Source: Drosophila persimilis (taxonomy: Eukaryota > Arthropoda > Insecta > Diptera > Drosophilidae). Taken from it: a stretch of 64,000 nt of DNA. Below the pieces are notes generated by a model. That model made no database searches. It worked only from the letters and a program-made list of their open reading frames with translations, and was not told the DNA's origin. Shown here piece after piece: positions 22,976 to 37,542 of the stretch (position 1 is the first letter of the stretch; each line of letters begins with the position of its first letter). The position numbers and the translations under genes were made by a program. The stretch spans positions 2,914,001 through 2,978,000 of the forward strand of contig NW_020825312.1 in the NCBI RefSeq assembly GCF_003286085.1, read 5' to 3'.

Positions 22976-25900
22976 ATGCGTAGGATCCCTCTAATATCAA
23001 ATGAACCAACTTTTATAGTTATTAAATCAACGCTCAATAAACGTATAGTCAACATTAGTCCAGGGAATAGTAATGATAAGCAGACACTACCCCTAGACTA
23101 CCCCTAGATAGGGGTACTACCCATACTATATTCATTTATATGGCATATATTTTATATTCGTTCCATCAAGGACTTTGCGTTTATTTATTTTCTTTGAGGA
23201 ATAACCTAAACACCGTTTCGTATACGCAGCTCTTGATTTTGCCATAAAATAAAATAAAAAGCCGCTCAGCGAGGAAAACGGTGCAACATCCAGGGGCACC
23301 GTGTGTGGTGCTCCCTGCTTATGCGCGACCACTCTTTTGGCCCAAAGTATTTAAGCCCCGGCTTACTCCCCCGTAGTCCGTGGTCCGTGGGCCGTGGTCC
23401 GTTCGTATGCTCCTCTCCGCTCTGCGCCTGTAATTGTATGCATGCACTCGCGTTTATTTAGCATATTTCCTTGCTGGCCTTGCATCCTGCCTGGGTCGCG
23501 GGGAAAAACTTAATTTCCGCCTGCCGGGCTGCTCCATTTTTAATTCCTTTTGGGCTGCCTGCTGCCTGGCTGCTGCCTGCCTGCCAGCGCCCTACTGTGG
23601 CTTGTTATTCTCCACTCTTGCTGCTGCTGCTGCTGCTTCTGGTGCTTCTTGTGGCGCCTGCATGCCCCGTTGTTTGTTGCCATAGTCTTAACAACTTGTA
23701 GAGCGCGCGGCTCCTCGCCTTCCATGTCGCTTTCCTTTGCTCGCCTTTGCATTCGTTTCCGCACGCGGCAACGCGTCTCATTTCAATTTAATTTCCTCCG
23801 AAGCGACGCGTCGCCCTCTCACGTACCACTGGCGTCTGGCATTTGCCATTTTGTGGTTACACTTACACTTTACACCCAGCAGCACCGCAGCACAGCTCCC
23901 CAGCTCTGCAGCTCTGCAGCTCCGCAGCTCAGTGGAGCAGAGCAATTTTCATCATCATCTGTCGCCCTTGATGCCGCCTCTGTTGTCGACTTGCCACCGC
24001 CTCCGTCACCGCCACCGCCCTCCATCCCTCCTTCTGTTTGTCAGTCAGTCAGTCCTGCGCTTTTTTTTGTGTCTTATTAAATGAGCGAAATTACTTTTGC
24101 CTCCGTTTGAATGCAGGCAGCTCTCGAGGCAGCAGCACTTTTCACTCTGATGGAAATTAGGTTGTGAGTTTTCCAAGTGGCGTCATTCAGCCGCTGAGAC
24201 GCTTCTCAGAGGCAGCCGACGAGTGTCTTGCTGTTGTTTGCTTCATGCCAGCGAATGGCTTGTTAAGTATTTTGTTGTTGAATAATTTATGGCCTGTCCA
24301 TTGCGTGTGTGCGTGTGGGTGGATGGGTGTGTGTGTGGGTGGGTGTGTGTGTGGGTGGGTGTGTGTGTGGGTGGGTGTGTGTGTGGGTGGGTGTGTGTGT
24401 GGGTGGGTGCAGTGTTGCACGCAACGTATGCGCCATTTTCAACAGTTTATCGGGCCATTCTGATAATTGACTTTGGCATTCCATTATCGTCATCGTGTCC
24501 ATCGCAAGCAAGGGCCGGGGCAAGAACCATCGCTCATACGCCAGGTGGTCCCACAATTAAAATCACTTCAGACGAAACTTAATTAAACCGCAATATTTGC
24601 ATATTTCTTTCATTATTTTCCCCGCTACCCCTGGGCCCCCTCCCCCCCCCCCCCCCCTGGCTAAGAGAACACACGCATCTGGCGCTGAGTGGTGCCACCC
24701 CCCCTGCCGCCGCCCTGCCCATGAATGAAACACACAGTCACGCCTCTTTAGGCTGCTGCTCAGACTAGAACTTTTCCGCCCCACACTTCCACCACGAGGG
24801 GGGGGGGGGCTTCGAGCCACTCGAACGGCATTCAACCGACGCGATTCAGATCGAAAGGAACGTGTCCTTAGCGCAGTGCTAGAAGAGCCTGTGGAAAAAG
24901 CCTTAAATATTTGTGGATTGTTTGAAAAATTCATTTTAAAAAGAAATTCAAGATTTCCCATCCCCGAGAACATTTACCGACGGCCAGAAAAGCATCGCTT
25001 AACCGATTTTCACCAAGGAATTGGAGCGATTTCGAATATATTTTAATCTTGACGAATAATCGACAAGAAAGGGGACTCCTTAAATACGAAAATATATTTT
25101 ATATATATTATGGAAAAGGAGGAAATGGAGTAATATTTCCCTTGAAGGTAATTGAATACCAATTAGACTTATTTTATGGTTGGGTTTCCGCTTGAAACCC
25201 CAGCATTTACCGACGATGAAAAAGTATAGTGTAACAGCGGCACCCCCTGCCATGTGTGCTCGGGGTGGGGGGAGGGGATGGAGACGCGAAAACTTTATTG
25301 CTCAATTTCCCCAAAAACTTTGCCAACCTGCCCTCGTCCCTGCCCCTGCCTCTGCCTCTGCCCCTGCCTCTGCCCCCGCCCCGCCCTTTTCTTGGGTGTC
25401 TGTAGGCGGCGGTAGGCACTGCGGCTAACCAACGCACATTGAGTTTACATGCAGATTTAAGATACTTTTGGAAACTTGATTTTGCCAGCCTACCAAAAAA
25501 GGGGATGGGGGGGATGGGGGGCGGGGGGAGGCCCACGGCGTAAGTGCAGAATAAGCCAAGAAAATGTTTGAACAGTTGGTGCCTTGGGTGCCATGTGGGG
25601 AGGGGGCTGGGGAGGCCAATGACTTTTACGTGTTTTAACCAGATTTTATTAACGCAACTTTTGTTACCAATAACCAAGTCAAGCAGATAGGACTCCTCCA
25701 GAGGGTGGAGGGGGCAAGCAGCCCAGGAGCCCGAGGAGAAGAAGAGCCATAATTTATAACTTTAACCTTGGCCAGGAAATTGCTGCCGCAGGCAGGTGGG
25801 AGGGGAGGGGAGGGGTATTGCCTTTGGCCAAGGCAGCAAAGGCGGCAAAGCCGGGCCCTGGCCAATTTCTGGGGCTGCTGCAGTGTCCGCCTGTGATTTA

Positions 25901-28850
25901 CAGCCAAGTGCCTGCAATGACCTGCCCCGTAGTGCCGTGCCGTGCCGTGCCACACCGTGCCGTGCCCCCCCGCCCCTCACCCCATTTCGTTCGTGCAAAA
26001 AGTTTCCGATGCTGACCGCCGACCGCAACAAGGACATTTATGTTGTGCTGCAGGCTGCCCCATCCTGCCTAATGGGATGCAATGTTTTTCAAGACTTGTA
26101 TTTACCTTGAGAGCAAAGTGGGCGGGGCCAGAGAGCCTTGTGGGCAAAGAGGAGAGGCATCATCGGGACGTCACAATTAATTAAGTTCTGGAATGCGATG
26201 GAGTGGCGCTTCGGGGCTGAAAACGATGAAATAATTTAGTCAAGTTGATTAGCTTTAAGTGCCTTTTGTATCTTGTATCTTGTATCTGTATCTGTATCTG
26301 TGTAACAGATGCTGCTGCTGCTGGCCATTTCTTTGTCCTCTAATTTATGGCTGGACCTGTCCACAAGGAGCTCCTTTAGCGTGTCAGAGAAACTGTTAAT
26401 GAGTCAAGCTCTCGGCCAGCACTTGGCCATAATCCACTCGATACACAGCTACCCCCCAAGCCCCCCCAAGCCCCCATTTGATTAGCCATCGACTGGCAAT
26501 TCCAATTTCAATGGCCACTGGCTGGGGAGACCAATTTGCTGTGCCCCAGCAGCCCAGCACCCCTGCCCCTCGCCCCTGCCCCTGCCCCTGCCAGGAACCG
26601 CCATGAAGTTGACCACAAAATGCTTTTGCTTTTGCTTCTGCCACGAATGCGAGTCGGAGAAAGTTCATTTCGATTTGCAGCTGAAGAAATTTATAGAGGA
26701 AAATTAAATGCCACACGATCTGCCTCCTGCCTCGTCCCTCACGACTTCTCTGTGAGTTTTTCCTTCCGCCTGGCTGGCTGTTTGGATCTGGGAGTCATGC
26801 ACACGACATGCATGTTGTTGTCGGACTCTCGGGCAGCCTTTGGGGGGAACCACTTGCCTGTAGAGAAAGGGTATCTTTTAGTCGAAACCATCGTCTCGGT
26901 TCTTGGCTCTATTTCGAGTTTATTCTGTGGCCTGCACTCGGCAGCTCCTTTTCAGCCGCAGATCCAAGCCGTGCCTCGCTTCCAGTCCTGCTTCCAGTCC
27001 CCTTCCAGCCGCTCGTTCCTTCCAGTTGCAGTTTAATTTGTACATCGATATATTTTCCGGTTGTCAGTGCACACACACAATGCCAGAGTGCATGTGTGTG
27101 TGTGTGTGTGTGTGTGTGTGCCAAATAACCATAAATTCCAAAGTCCGCCCGTGCGGCTGTCGCCCTGAAATATCGCTTAACTCTCTGTTCTCTGCCGAGA
27201 GTCGACTGCCGTCGCTGGCGCTGCTTACGTGTACGCCGTAGTGCCGTAGACCCGTAGAGCCGTAGGGGTGGGGGTGGGGGTTGGGCCAGAGTGAGACATT
27301 TATCCGGTGGAGACTGGCTAAATGCGCTGGCAGTTTGCTAATTAGTCAGCCATTAAAAAATATGTAAGCACAATGAAATGGCAACTTGGTCTGGCTCTGG
27401 CTCTGGCTCTGATTCAGTTCCTGATACTGGACCAGGTTCTGGCCCTCGTTCTATGTGGCTCTCTGTCGCGCTCTGTCGTTGCGTCCCTCCTTTCATAATT
27501 TGCGCAGTGGCCCGGACATTAATCAACTTGGCTAAAAGGCGAGAGAGAGAGAGAGAGAGAAGTCTGTCAATAGCAGGGCTCGTTGGCTTAATCCTCCATG
27601 AGTCCCCCTACCTCCCTCTCTCCCTCCCTTTGGCCATTATGCGCTCTCGGCGAACAAAGAAAGTTTTGAATCAATTCAAGTTTCGCAAAGTTGAATCCGC
27701 GCAGTGCATCTCCTCAGCTTTGCACTCAATTAAGTGACTTTTGCAGGGGGCACGGCGGGGGGGGAGGGGGTGGGGCGGTGCAAGTTGCAAGTGCGTGTTG
27801 GGGCGGCAGCAACAGCTAAGAAAAACAATTTTGTTGCAAAGGAAAAAGTGGAAAAACCGAGTGAAAATATAAAGCAAATCCACTTGAATGGCGCACGGGG
27901 CAAGGGGCAGGGGCCGCGGGGCCACGGGGGCAGGGGGCAAACAACGAGCGATGGCAAGTTAGTGCCAACAATTGGAGCAGCAGCTGCCCCGTCAGAAGTT
28001 GCCACTTTCTTGGCACTGTCCCCTGCCACACCAGCAGAGCTCAGAGCACAGCAGAGCAGAGCAGAGCAGAGCACAGCACAGGGTCCTGCCAACACCCACA
28101 CACGTGAGCTGGCAAAGTTTTAGTGGCACGGCTTTGGTCCTTCCTTCGACTGCTCCTTCTGCCTCGTGCCTCGTGCCTTGTGCCTTGTGCCTTCCGCCTG
28201 ATTGACTGGCATCGAGTTGACTTGAAACAGCTTCTCCCCTCGTCTCCTTCGGCTTCTCCTTCGCCTGAATGCGCTTCCTTATTGGCCAGAGTCCCTCTGG
28301 CCGCCCTCTGGCCTCTTGGCAGTGGTTGCGTAAACTAATTTTCCGTGTCGTCACTCGATTGTTTTAAAAGCCAACTCTGTTGAGATCCGACACACGGACG
28401 GAGGACACAACGTATAACATTCGAAAGCCCGGCCATTAGCCACGTTGCTGCTGATTGCTGGACAAACGCTTTGGGGGCGGCTCATCCGACTGTCGGCCAA
28501 CTGCTGACGCCTAATGCAGTTTATGTGTAGCACGTCCTGACGTACTCCCGGACGGACATCCCCATCCCCATCCCCAGCCACAACCACATTCTGCCAAGCA
28601 AAACACACGTTCGGGTCGGAGTTCAGCACGAGAGACACTTTCCAGTGCATTTGTGCCGCAGACGAGTACACTGCGAGCTATTCGGGGCGAACGATTGGGG
28701 ATCATGGATCGTGAAACGGGTCTGCACACTAGATCTAATGAATACTCTCCCGAAAGACTGCATTTGTGGGGGAACCTTCTGATATTATGATTCAATGCAG
28801 ATGCAATCCTTACAGAGATCTTTAGGCAGTAGATTTCGACAGTGATATGA
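22976..28850. other. Intronic sequence with simple repeats
   Basis: It contains CTG triplets at 23618-23638, the minisatellite at 24304-24410, C runs near 24640-24657 and G near 24796, CTGCCC/TCTGCC hexamers at 25330-25385, G-rich tracts near 25500-25535, GTGCC pentamers at 25931-25968, CTGTAT hexamers near 26270-26300, a TG run at 27091-27120, GA at 27541-27560 and AGAGC pentamers near 28045-28075. No gene was recognised. Confidence 0.5.
24304..24410. repeat. 16-base minisatellite (GGGTGGGTGTGTGTGT)
   Basis: About five near-perfect tandem copies run from 24337, after a degenerate GT-rich lead-in. The G-rich strand is the plus strand. Confidence 0.9.
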
Positions 28851-29330
28851 AAATATTTAAATGATATTTTTTTTAATATTTAAATTAAAAAGATTTTAAT
28901 ATTTAATTTAAGTATATTTGTATATTTAAATGAACTATATTTTTTTATTAAACGAAATATATTTTTTTGTTTAACTGAAATATATTTTCATATTTAAATA
29001 AAATATATATTTTATAGTTAAATAAATTCTTATATTTTAACTAAGTAAAATTAACATTTTTAATAAGCTATAAATGTTATATATATATATTTTTATTATA
29101 ATATTTTTTACAGTGTTTCTTTTTCTGATTAAATATGGGCCGTACTAAAAAAACTTTTTAATACATTTATTTATGGTTAAATAAAAGTGAATTCCATTTA
29201 ATTTATTTATATTTGTATATAAAAACGGAATATTTAATACATTTATGTACGAGTGTGTATGTAATTAGGATTGCCTCTTTTTTTAAATCCATTGCTTAAT
29301 TTAGTATGAATTATTTATTAATTGCAGTGC
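28851..29330. repeat. AT-rich low-complexity block
   Basis: Repeated TATTTAAAT and ATATATTTTT words alternate irregularly. Nothing in it looks coding and no period is fixed. Confidence 0.75.
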
Positions 29331-32300
29331 AAGCCGAACGATAGTTTTTGTATGGGAATCTTTTGAATAAATCTGCGCTAATTTGTCTTCACTTCTCATT
29401 AACCCATTCCTGATCCTTCTATGGCATTATAGAATAATTTCAAAACAGATAAGGGATATTATACCATATTTATAACGAGAAATTCGAGTAGTACTCCTAT
29501 GTCTGTAGAGATTTTACCCAATGGTACGCCTCGAAATTCAGAAACAAAGAAAAAGTCTCAATATTAACAATCAGATCGGAATCGGATCCATGCTTAAGCG
29601 ATTACTAGAGTGTTTAACGAATCTAACGATTGCCTGAAGGCAGATCAGCGATTGAGAGCTCTCTTTCAGGCCTCCTCCTCAAAGAGCGAATCAGGAAGAG
29701 GCAAAGCAAACACCAAGATCAATTTAGTGATAAGGCGACGTCGTGCGCTGTGGTGAGGACCATCCATACGCGCTCTCTCTCGGCTCTCAGAGACGTTTGC
29801 AGGCATGCTGACAGACGGATGGTCCTCGAAAGAGAGCAGATGTGGTGACGACTGCCGCAGCCTGACAGCAGTCACGAGTGGAAAGAACTTAGGAACTACG
29901 AGGAGCGATTTTCGTTGTAGATTTTTGATATAATTTTCATCAGAGAGCCAGAAATGTGCCAGAAATATGCTCAATTGATGCCACAAGAACGTCTCTGGCT
30001 GCACAACTGAAGCACTTGAAATGTATGTATTTTGTAGTAGTTGTTAAATTGTTGCCACTGCCACTGCCACAAGCCGAAAGACAAATGCCACTAAATAGAA
30101 AGGTCATTAAGCGGAAGTTGAAGTGAACTGAAATCTATTATTAATTCCATTCAATTTCTTGAGCTCAAATCTCCCATCAATGCCCGGAGGAGGTCTCAAC
30201 AGAGCCTACCTCCCTTCCCCCCTCCCTTTCCGCCCTGTCTGTAAAGCCTCAAACCACAAATAAGGACACATTGTCGAGCATCGGAGTCTGTGTGTCTCTA
30301 AGCGTGCCTGCGTGCGTGTGTGGGAGACTCCTTGCCACAGACATTTCCGCAATGTACACGACTATTTTGACTTGAGGCATTTACAAAATGATGGATAATG
30401 GCATTGAGTTGCGGAGAACCGATTCCCTCGGTGTCAGAGCAGAGCCTTAAATAGTTGCATCAATTAATTTGCCAGTCACTGCAGGGGAGACGGCTCTGCC
30501 TCTCTCTCTCTCTCTCTCTCTCTGTCTCTGTCGTGTGTGCATTATAAATGATTTGTGTGCGTGGCCTTTGCGTGTTCATTTGAGGGGCCAAAATGGCGGC
30601 TGGGGGACGTTTATGGGTCAACTGTTGTGACCTCATTCCCCATACCGCCTCCACTTGAAACTTCGATTGCAGGCAGGGCTTTGCTAATTTTCATTGCCCC
30701 GCCGTGCAGTTGCTGTTGCAGTTGCAGTTGCAGCTGCAGTTGCAGCTGCAGTGAGTGGCATGCCTCCTCTTAAATATTCATGGGCCAAAGTTTAAGTCGA
30801 ATCAGGCACACACACACAGAGCGGAGGGGAGCGGGGGGGTGGGAGGAGACAGGCAGCGCTTTTATCAATTATCAATTAACCTAAATTTCAGCCTTTACGA
30901 TTTTGGCACGACCAAATGACAGTCTCTCTCTCTCTCGCTCTCGCTCTCTGCCACGTGCCACATGCCCCTGCCCCCTGTCACCTGCCACCTGCCACCTGCC
31001 AGGTGAAGTGCATACGGAGCAAGATGAGAGCATTTTTCAAATGAAACCCGACAGACAGCCTTGCCTCTCCTACTCGCGGGATTGTCTCCGCATCGCAGGC
31101 GTCTGATTGTATGATTAGTCCTCGTCCTCGTCGTCCTCGTCGTCGCCGTATAAGAGCATTTTGCAAATTGGAAACGTGGTTAGCCGAAATAATGGGATAG
31201 TGCCATAGAGAGAGGGAAGAGCCGGATAGCCGGATGGCCGGATGGCCGGATGGCCGGACAGAGACTGTTCTGGTAGTAGTTGTGGGGAAAAAGGACTCTC
31301 GTCGGGAACTGCTTGTCGACGACCCTTGACAATAATCACTTTCATTACTGTAAAATGTCAACAGTGTCAACAGCAGGGTGACAATCCTTGAGGACCCTTG
31401 CCGCTACACTCCCCCCCCCTGCCCTGCCCCCACTTGAGCCTGCCCCAGCCGAAATTTGATGATGCTGCAACACACACACACACACACACACACTGTGCAG
31501 CAGCCAAATCTTGAACAAACAAGCAGGGATGAGAGCTGAACGCTTTCAAGGCGAAACATTCGACAGGAGGAGCAGCAGCAGGAGCAGCAGGAGCTCCTCG
31601 ACTCGACTCGACTCGTCGCGACTCGACTCGATTCCCAGTTGTGCGGGCGGGCGCACCCCCGGGGCGGCATTTTGCAGCTACTTGCAGCTAGGATAGCAGG
31701 CGTATCCTTTGGCTATGGCCAAAAGTAGCGACATCTAGAAGACGTGCATTTGCTCAAGTGGAAATGAATTGAACTCGGGCAGCAGAGACAGCGACAGCGG
31801 CAGAGACAGCGACTGAATGGCAGAATGCAATCTCATTCTCTTGTCAACTTAACCTCGCCTCGACTGAAGGAGCCGCCTCGAGGATGCCATCGACTGCTGC
31901 TGCTGTGCCATTTGTTGTCTCTACCATTCCCATTCCCGTGCTGTGTCGCCTGCCATTGTCCTCCAAGGAGGTGGAGGTGGAGGTGGAGGTGGCGGTGCTA
32001 CTGGTGACATCCACAGTCATTTCGAGACGACGTTGCACAGTGGGTGCGCCATTAAACTGATGGCAAATCGAGTAAATTCTTGCCCCATTGTTCGCATGAG
32101 TCTCTGCCTCGCAAACAAGTTCATAAAACTGTTTTTATTCTACTCAGAGTCGCCATCGAAGGGAATTGTGGCCGCCAGGATGCCATATGTAGGACCACTG
32201 TTCGGGGCTATCCTTCTGCCGCTGCTCCTCCTCCTCCTCCTCCTCCCCCCCTGGCTGCTGCTCGATTTTTATTTTAAACAATGGCTTGAGCATTTTTGAT

Positions 32301-33890
32301 TGTCAAATGTTTGCAGAGATAACATTTACCATGGCGGATTTTCACTGAAGTGCTAGATGGCGTCCTGTTGGCTCCTTGGGTGCCGTAAGCGCGACTGAGC
32401 TGGCTGCCACCCTGCAACATGGTGGGGTGTGGGGTGGTGGGTGGTTTGGCTGTTGCCTGGCTGGAGCATCAATTCGTAATGATCTTATAAGTGCTTGTAT
32501 TGTGCTACCGTCTCGTCTGAGTCCCTCCTCCTGCTTCCTGTGTGTGCGGTTTATAAACAAATGTCTCCGCGAAAGTTTCCGCCAGTCAATTAAATGGCAA
32601 TTAGAGGAGCGGGACAGAACGGAATGGAATGGAACGGAATGGAACGGGGACGCCATTGTGTTGGCAAACTCCAAAACCAAGGCGGGAGAGCGCTCTATGC
32701 TCTTCAATTAAATTCCAATTTGCTCGCGGAAGTGCTTAATTACTGGTTTATTAGCCAAGAGACAGAGAGAGCGCTTTCCCTGTCACAGAGAGATGCCTGA
32801 CATCCCGATATCCCGACATCTCGATATCCTGATATCCTGATATCCTGATATCCGATTCTGTAAGCTGACAAACAATTTCCCGACCAGCCCCGAGAGTTGA
32901 TCGATAGTTGGCTATTAATTGAATAGCACTCTGTGGCCGGACGATGCTTAACTTTCTATGCCACATCAGAGTGTGGCATCGCATAGCATGGAGATGACAC
33001 ATTGTCGGGTGGGGCAGGGGCAGGGGCAGGGCAGGGCACTGGATGTTGCCTACTTCTCGGATCTCTATGTTCCCCATTTTCGTTACGTATTGCATGGGCT
33101 TTTATGGGGATGTCCTGCCCAGTCCTGTTCGTAATTTTGCTGTGCATTTTACGCTAATTGAAATCGCAATCGAATTACATGGCTACTGCGCTCCGCCCCT
33201 GCCCCTGCCCCTTCCCCCTCCACCGTTCCCTTTGACCGGAACGAGGCATGGACAGAGTTTACGAGGCATAAAAGCCAATGAAAATATAATCACATTTATG
33301 CAGTTTTTATGTGCCAGCAATGTAAATATTTTCGCTGTAAACATGTGCGGAGAGTGAGTGAGTGAGTGAGTGAGTGAATGAGTGAGTGAATGAATGAATG
33401 GCGACGGCTGAATGGCTGGCACACTGTGGAGCTGGTGGGGCTGGTGGGGCTGGTGGGGCTGTGGGGCTGGTGGGGCTGTGGGGTGGCGGCTTATGACTGC
33501 TGCCCGTCACCGACAGGCCGTCGGGCATGGATGAGTAACCATGACGTTGCACAAATAAAAGATACAGACAAACAAATACAGCATTCAGGACATACAGGAC
33601 ACACAGGACATACAGCACACAGTACGGGGACACATGGCATAATGTCTGGGCAGCGTGCGGCCAGAGTTCGGTCTGCTGTTGTCCTTTCCTGCTGCAGAGC
33701 CGAGTCCTTCTCTCCCTCTCTTTGGCTGTGCTCGAAATTCGATTCCATTTCGGGTTCATTGAATTTGCTGTGATTTCTTGTTTTTGCATTAATAGAGCCT
33801 GGCGGGAAAACGGATCCAAGTGAGAATTCAATAGCTCGAAATATCACCATAAGACCATAAGATACCCCCTACTGGAACGCAAACTATTTA
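29331..33890. other. Intronic sequence with simple repeats
   Basis: A small hairpin lies at 29756-29828 (GAGGACCATCC opposite GGATGGTCCTC). Other tracts are CT repeats near 30498-30525 and 30924-30948, GTTGCA hexamers at 30709-30750, CCGGATGG units near 31224-31256, CA at 31469-31492, ACTCG/CGACT pentamers near 31600-31630, GATATCCT units at 32820-32850, GAGT/GAAT tetramers at 33350-33400 and GGGGCTGGT units near 33435-33480. No gene was recognised. Confidence 0.5.
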
Positions 33891-34330
33891 AGGAATTTAA
33901 GGAGAATACCAGAGAGTATTTTAATATAACGATTCTGTTGAAAATATTAATATCTGATTGAGATTTTCGATGAATTTATTTGTTTTCTTCTAATATTGGA
34001 TTGTATTTTGTATTTTTGATTATGAAATAATATCACTGATATAAATTATGTTGTTTGCTGTTACTGTTGGAAAAACTTATTCAACAGTCACAGATAAATT
34101 GTGATAATTTAAAAAAATAGCACAAAAATTAAAAAAAATGAGTCATCAAGGTCGAAGAATTTGGTTCAATTATCTGAACAGGTTTTCTAGGGTAAAGATC
34201 CTCTTAAATCATCCTGTTACGTCAGTTTTCGATGGATTGCTTACAATTGTGGGTATAAGGGTATCCAAATTGAACAAAAATCTAGTCTAGTCAGATTTTG
34301 ACAATAAATAATATATATCTTCAAAGATAA
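33891..34330. other. AT-rich intronic stretch
   Basis: This is AT-rich DNA without a clear tandem period. I see no coding or RNA signature. Confidence 0.5.
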
Positions 34331-35599
34331 TGGTGTTAATTCTCAGGAACATTGCCATGTCAGAGGCACAAGGACAGGGAGCTCGTCTTCTTGCATTTTT
34401 TTTGGGCGTTTGTGTATTTCTTGTTGTGCCAGCCTCTCTTAGCTCTCAGCATCATCCAATGCCCACCTTCCTCAGTTCCCTTTCGATCTTCCTCTCTTTA
34501 TCTCTCAATGACAACAACATCAGCGCGCCACACTGCGCTGAGACGAGGCGTTCTCGCTCTCAAGCTCCGCTCTTAAGCCTCGCTCCCAATCTTCGCGCCC
34601 AAGCCTCGGTCCCATGCCTCGCTCTTAGAAGCAGAAAATGCGAATTGAAGGAATAATAGACAACTCTACTGCATAGTTTCACTCCCTCTTTATTGTTCTT
34701 CCTTCTCATTGCCATACCTTTCTCTTCCACCGACACACGAAGGCTACGGCACCTTTCGTGCCAGGCGAGTGAGACCCTCCGCTAGATCTCTGCCAGTTTT
34801 TTTTTCTTTCGGTGCAATGCTAAATGCGCAGATCGCAAACGAAGATAACGCAGTCCATGCGACGCTTGCGGTGTGCGGAGTGAGTGAGAGAGAAGCAAAG
34901 CTAAATTCGGGCGTGTGTGGGTGTGTGCAGAAATAGAATGAAGCGATAAGAAACGAGTGAACGGAGCTGCTGGCAGAGTCGATCTGTCTGCTACCTGCTG
35001 CCCTGCCGTGCCCATGTACCCATATACTCGTACGAGTGCGGGGTATGATGCGAAAATTGAAGCGTGAAATTTATGAAATCCAAATAAACGTACATATGTA
35101 TGTATGTATATATTTATATATGGATATGTGTATGCGTATTGTGCATGTGTGGGAGTGCCAGTGTGTGGTGATGTGTCCGTTTACAGGATGCGCATAAATG
35201 TATTTTTGATTTAATTGCATTTTCTGCTTGAATTACCATCGACACTCATTCGCCGACGCGACGTCCTTCGATTGCCGTCACCCTAGCGATTACGTAATTT
35301 AATAGTTTTTTTTTCTGTTTGTCCATGGGAAAATAATTGGTTTTTAGGATACTACGAATAGTATTGCTCCGCAGCTGTTGCATTATTAATGTCGGTGAAG
35401 AGCGCACCGTTTCCGGGCATGTCCTGGGCCACGGAATTAATAGCATAACATTTGGGCGGAAACGCGCACGGAATTCTTTGTGAAAATACACACACACATA
35501 CATTTCCATGATAAATGATATGCAATACATACATATGTAGTAGTAGTAGTAGAATCCTCGCATGTTGACGTCACGTTCCGATCATTAATTATTTGGAAA

Positions 35600-35690
35600 C
35601 TCATTTTATCTCTCTCTCTCACTCTCTCTCTCTCTATCTTTTTGTCTCTATTTTCAGTTCAGCGAGCAGACCGCGAGCGGACACAAGGTA
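35600..35690 (+). promoter_or_regulatory. Candidate 30-base exon or GAGA-type alternative promoter
   Basis: A CT-rich tract (35608-35636) and TTTTGTCTCTATTTTCAG precede 30 bases (35659-35688) that end AAG|GTAAAC. Read as an exon, it has a good acceptor and a usable donor and would be a tiny noncoding 5' UTR exon. Read as a promoter, TTCAGTTC matches the fly initiator, the CT tract gives GAGA sites, and GCGGACA resembles a pause-button or DPE-like element. The sequence cannot decide between the two. Confidence 0.35.
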
Positions 35691-37542
35691 AACCATATCC
35701 CCATTTGTATTTATGGCGGCTGTCAGACGTGTCGAATGGCGACAAGCCCCAAGCTCCGAGCCCCAACCGTAGCCGAGACACACGAGACATCTAATCTGTC
35801 CCCCCCCCCCAGGGCAGGACCGATTAGTCGAAAGGGAGCTGCGGGAGACCTGACTTGTGTCGCCTGACCCCTGACCTCAGCCAACTGTAAGCCACTGGCA
35901 AAGTATAACTTTAGCCCGAAAACTGACAACCGCAACGACCAAAAGTGTCGTAAATCCATAAATCCATAACCAAGCGTCAACATCCACAGCAAACAGCAAA
36001 CATTCTGTTGGACGACCCTCGACATGTGACATGGGGGGAGGGGCAGTGGAGGGGGAGTGGCTTTTGGAGTGTCGGGAGGCTTTGGCGGCCAATGAACTAA
36101 ATAACCCCCCACCCCCCTCCCCCGGATCCTGGGCTCCTCTCGTGTCAACCGCAGTCGCAGAAGCGGAGCATATTGACGATGACACTCGAATCTCGTCCCG
36201 CGTCTGATAAAATGAAGTATTTTCCCTCCGCAGTTGCCAAGCGTGTGTGGGGGGTGGGGGGTGTGGGGGGAAAAACAAAACACTTTTCTGTAAAACAAAA
36301 ACAACGGGCGAAAGGGACTTACAACGACAACAATATTGTTTGTGTCGGGCGAAGTTTATCGACAAGTTTTCCTCCTCGTCGTCGTCGTCGCTGAAAACAA
36401 AAACAAAAACAAAAAAAAAGGGAGGAAAAACTCCTCTGAAAACTCAGCATAGGAAAAACAATGGGAGCATAAATTAAAGCCCATCCTCGGGGCCCATCCG
36501 TGGGCCCATAAAAAATCATAAAAATATATATTAAATTTATACGTACTTACACATAAGATCGCCATGAATTCATAAATTTCTCGTCGAGCAGCCGCCACGG
36601 CCATCGCATCCGTAGAGCCACAGACGGAGTCGAAGGCAGACCCGGAGCCGTGGCCACAACCACAGCATAACAACGGCATTGACAGTTAAATGAATGACTC
36701 TGGAAGGGAGGCGACTCCTGCTAGAGTCCTGCTAGAGTCCTCCTAGAGTCCTGTGGCTGGTGGCTGGTGGCTCTGCCCCTCGTTTGGTTTTCCTACGTTT
36801 TGTTTACTTGCGTTTAATTTATGCAAATCTGTTAAAGTTTTGCCGTCATCGGAAAAGTTGCCGCTGTCAGTGAAACGTTGCATAGTTTTATGCTGCCCCT
36901 CAAGGGCGGGGGGCAGGCAGGCAGGCGGGCTGATAGTTTCTACAGGGTATGCGGATAGCTGCCATCCGAATCTTGTTTGGACTTGTGGCCGTGTCGCCCT
37001 GTCGCTAATATAATAAATGAAATGGGATTCCCGGACCCGCAATCTATGCATATATAAGTGCGTACAATAGTTTTACCGTTGTTATAGTCCCTGACATCGG
37101 GTCCGGCCCTGCCTCCGCCTCCGCCTCCGCCTGTGCTGCTCTCCGGTTCTTGGGGCAGTTTTGTGTAATGTTTTTATGCTGTTTTTGAGCTTTGTCGGAG
37201 TTCTGTTGAATGGCTTCATATTTATGCAAAGTTATGCGGCTTAACGGCATAAGTCGCTGGAAGCTGGAAGCTGGAAGCTGGATCGTCCTTCTCGTCCTGG
37301 ATGGAGGACGGACAGATCCAGGCGGAACAGGATATCGTTGAGGCTGTAATCAATGCATGGGCCAAGGGTTGAAGTTGAAGTTGGGTCTGCATACTCTCAA
37401 ATGAAGCTCTGACACGCCCCCATGTGGGCGGCAGGCAGGATGACAAACGGTTCTCCGCCCGCCGCCCCCCGAAATGTGGGCCTGCACCACACTGCGTATA
37501 CGCAACAAAGGAGCTGCCACACAGCCCGCAGCCAGTCCAAAA

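Noticed and set aside
29640-29860. Third copy of the small palindromic repeat
   Set aside because: It shares only short words (AGCTCTCTTTC, GCAAAC) and a separate 11-base hairpin. The diagnostic AATAAGACCCG arms are absent.
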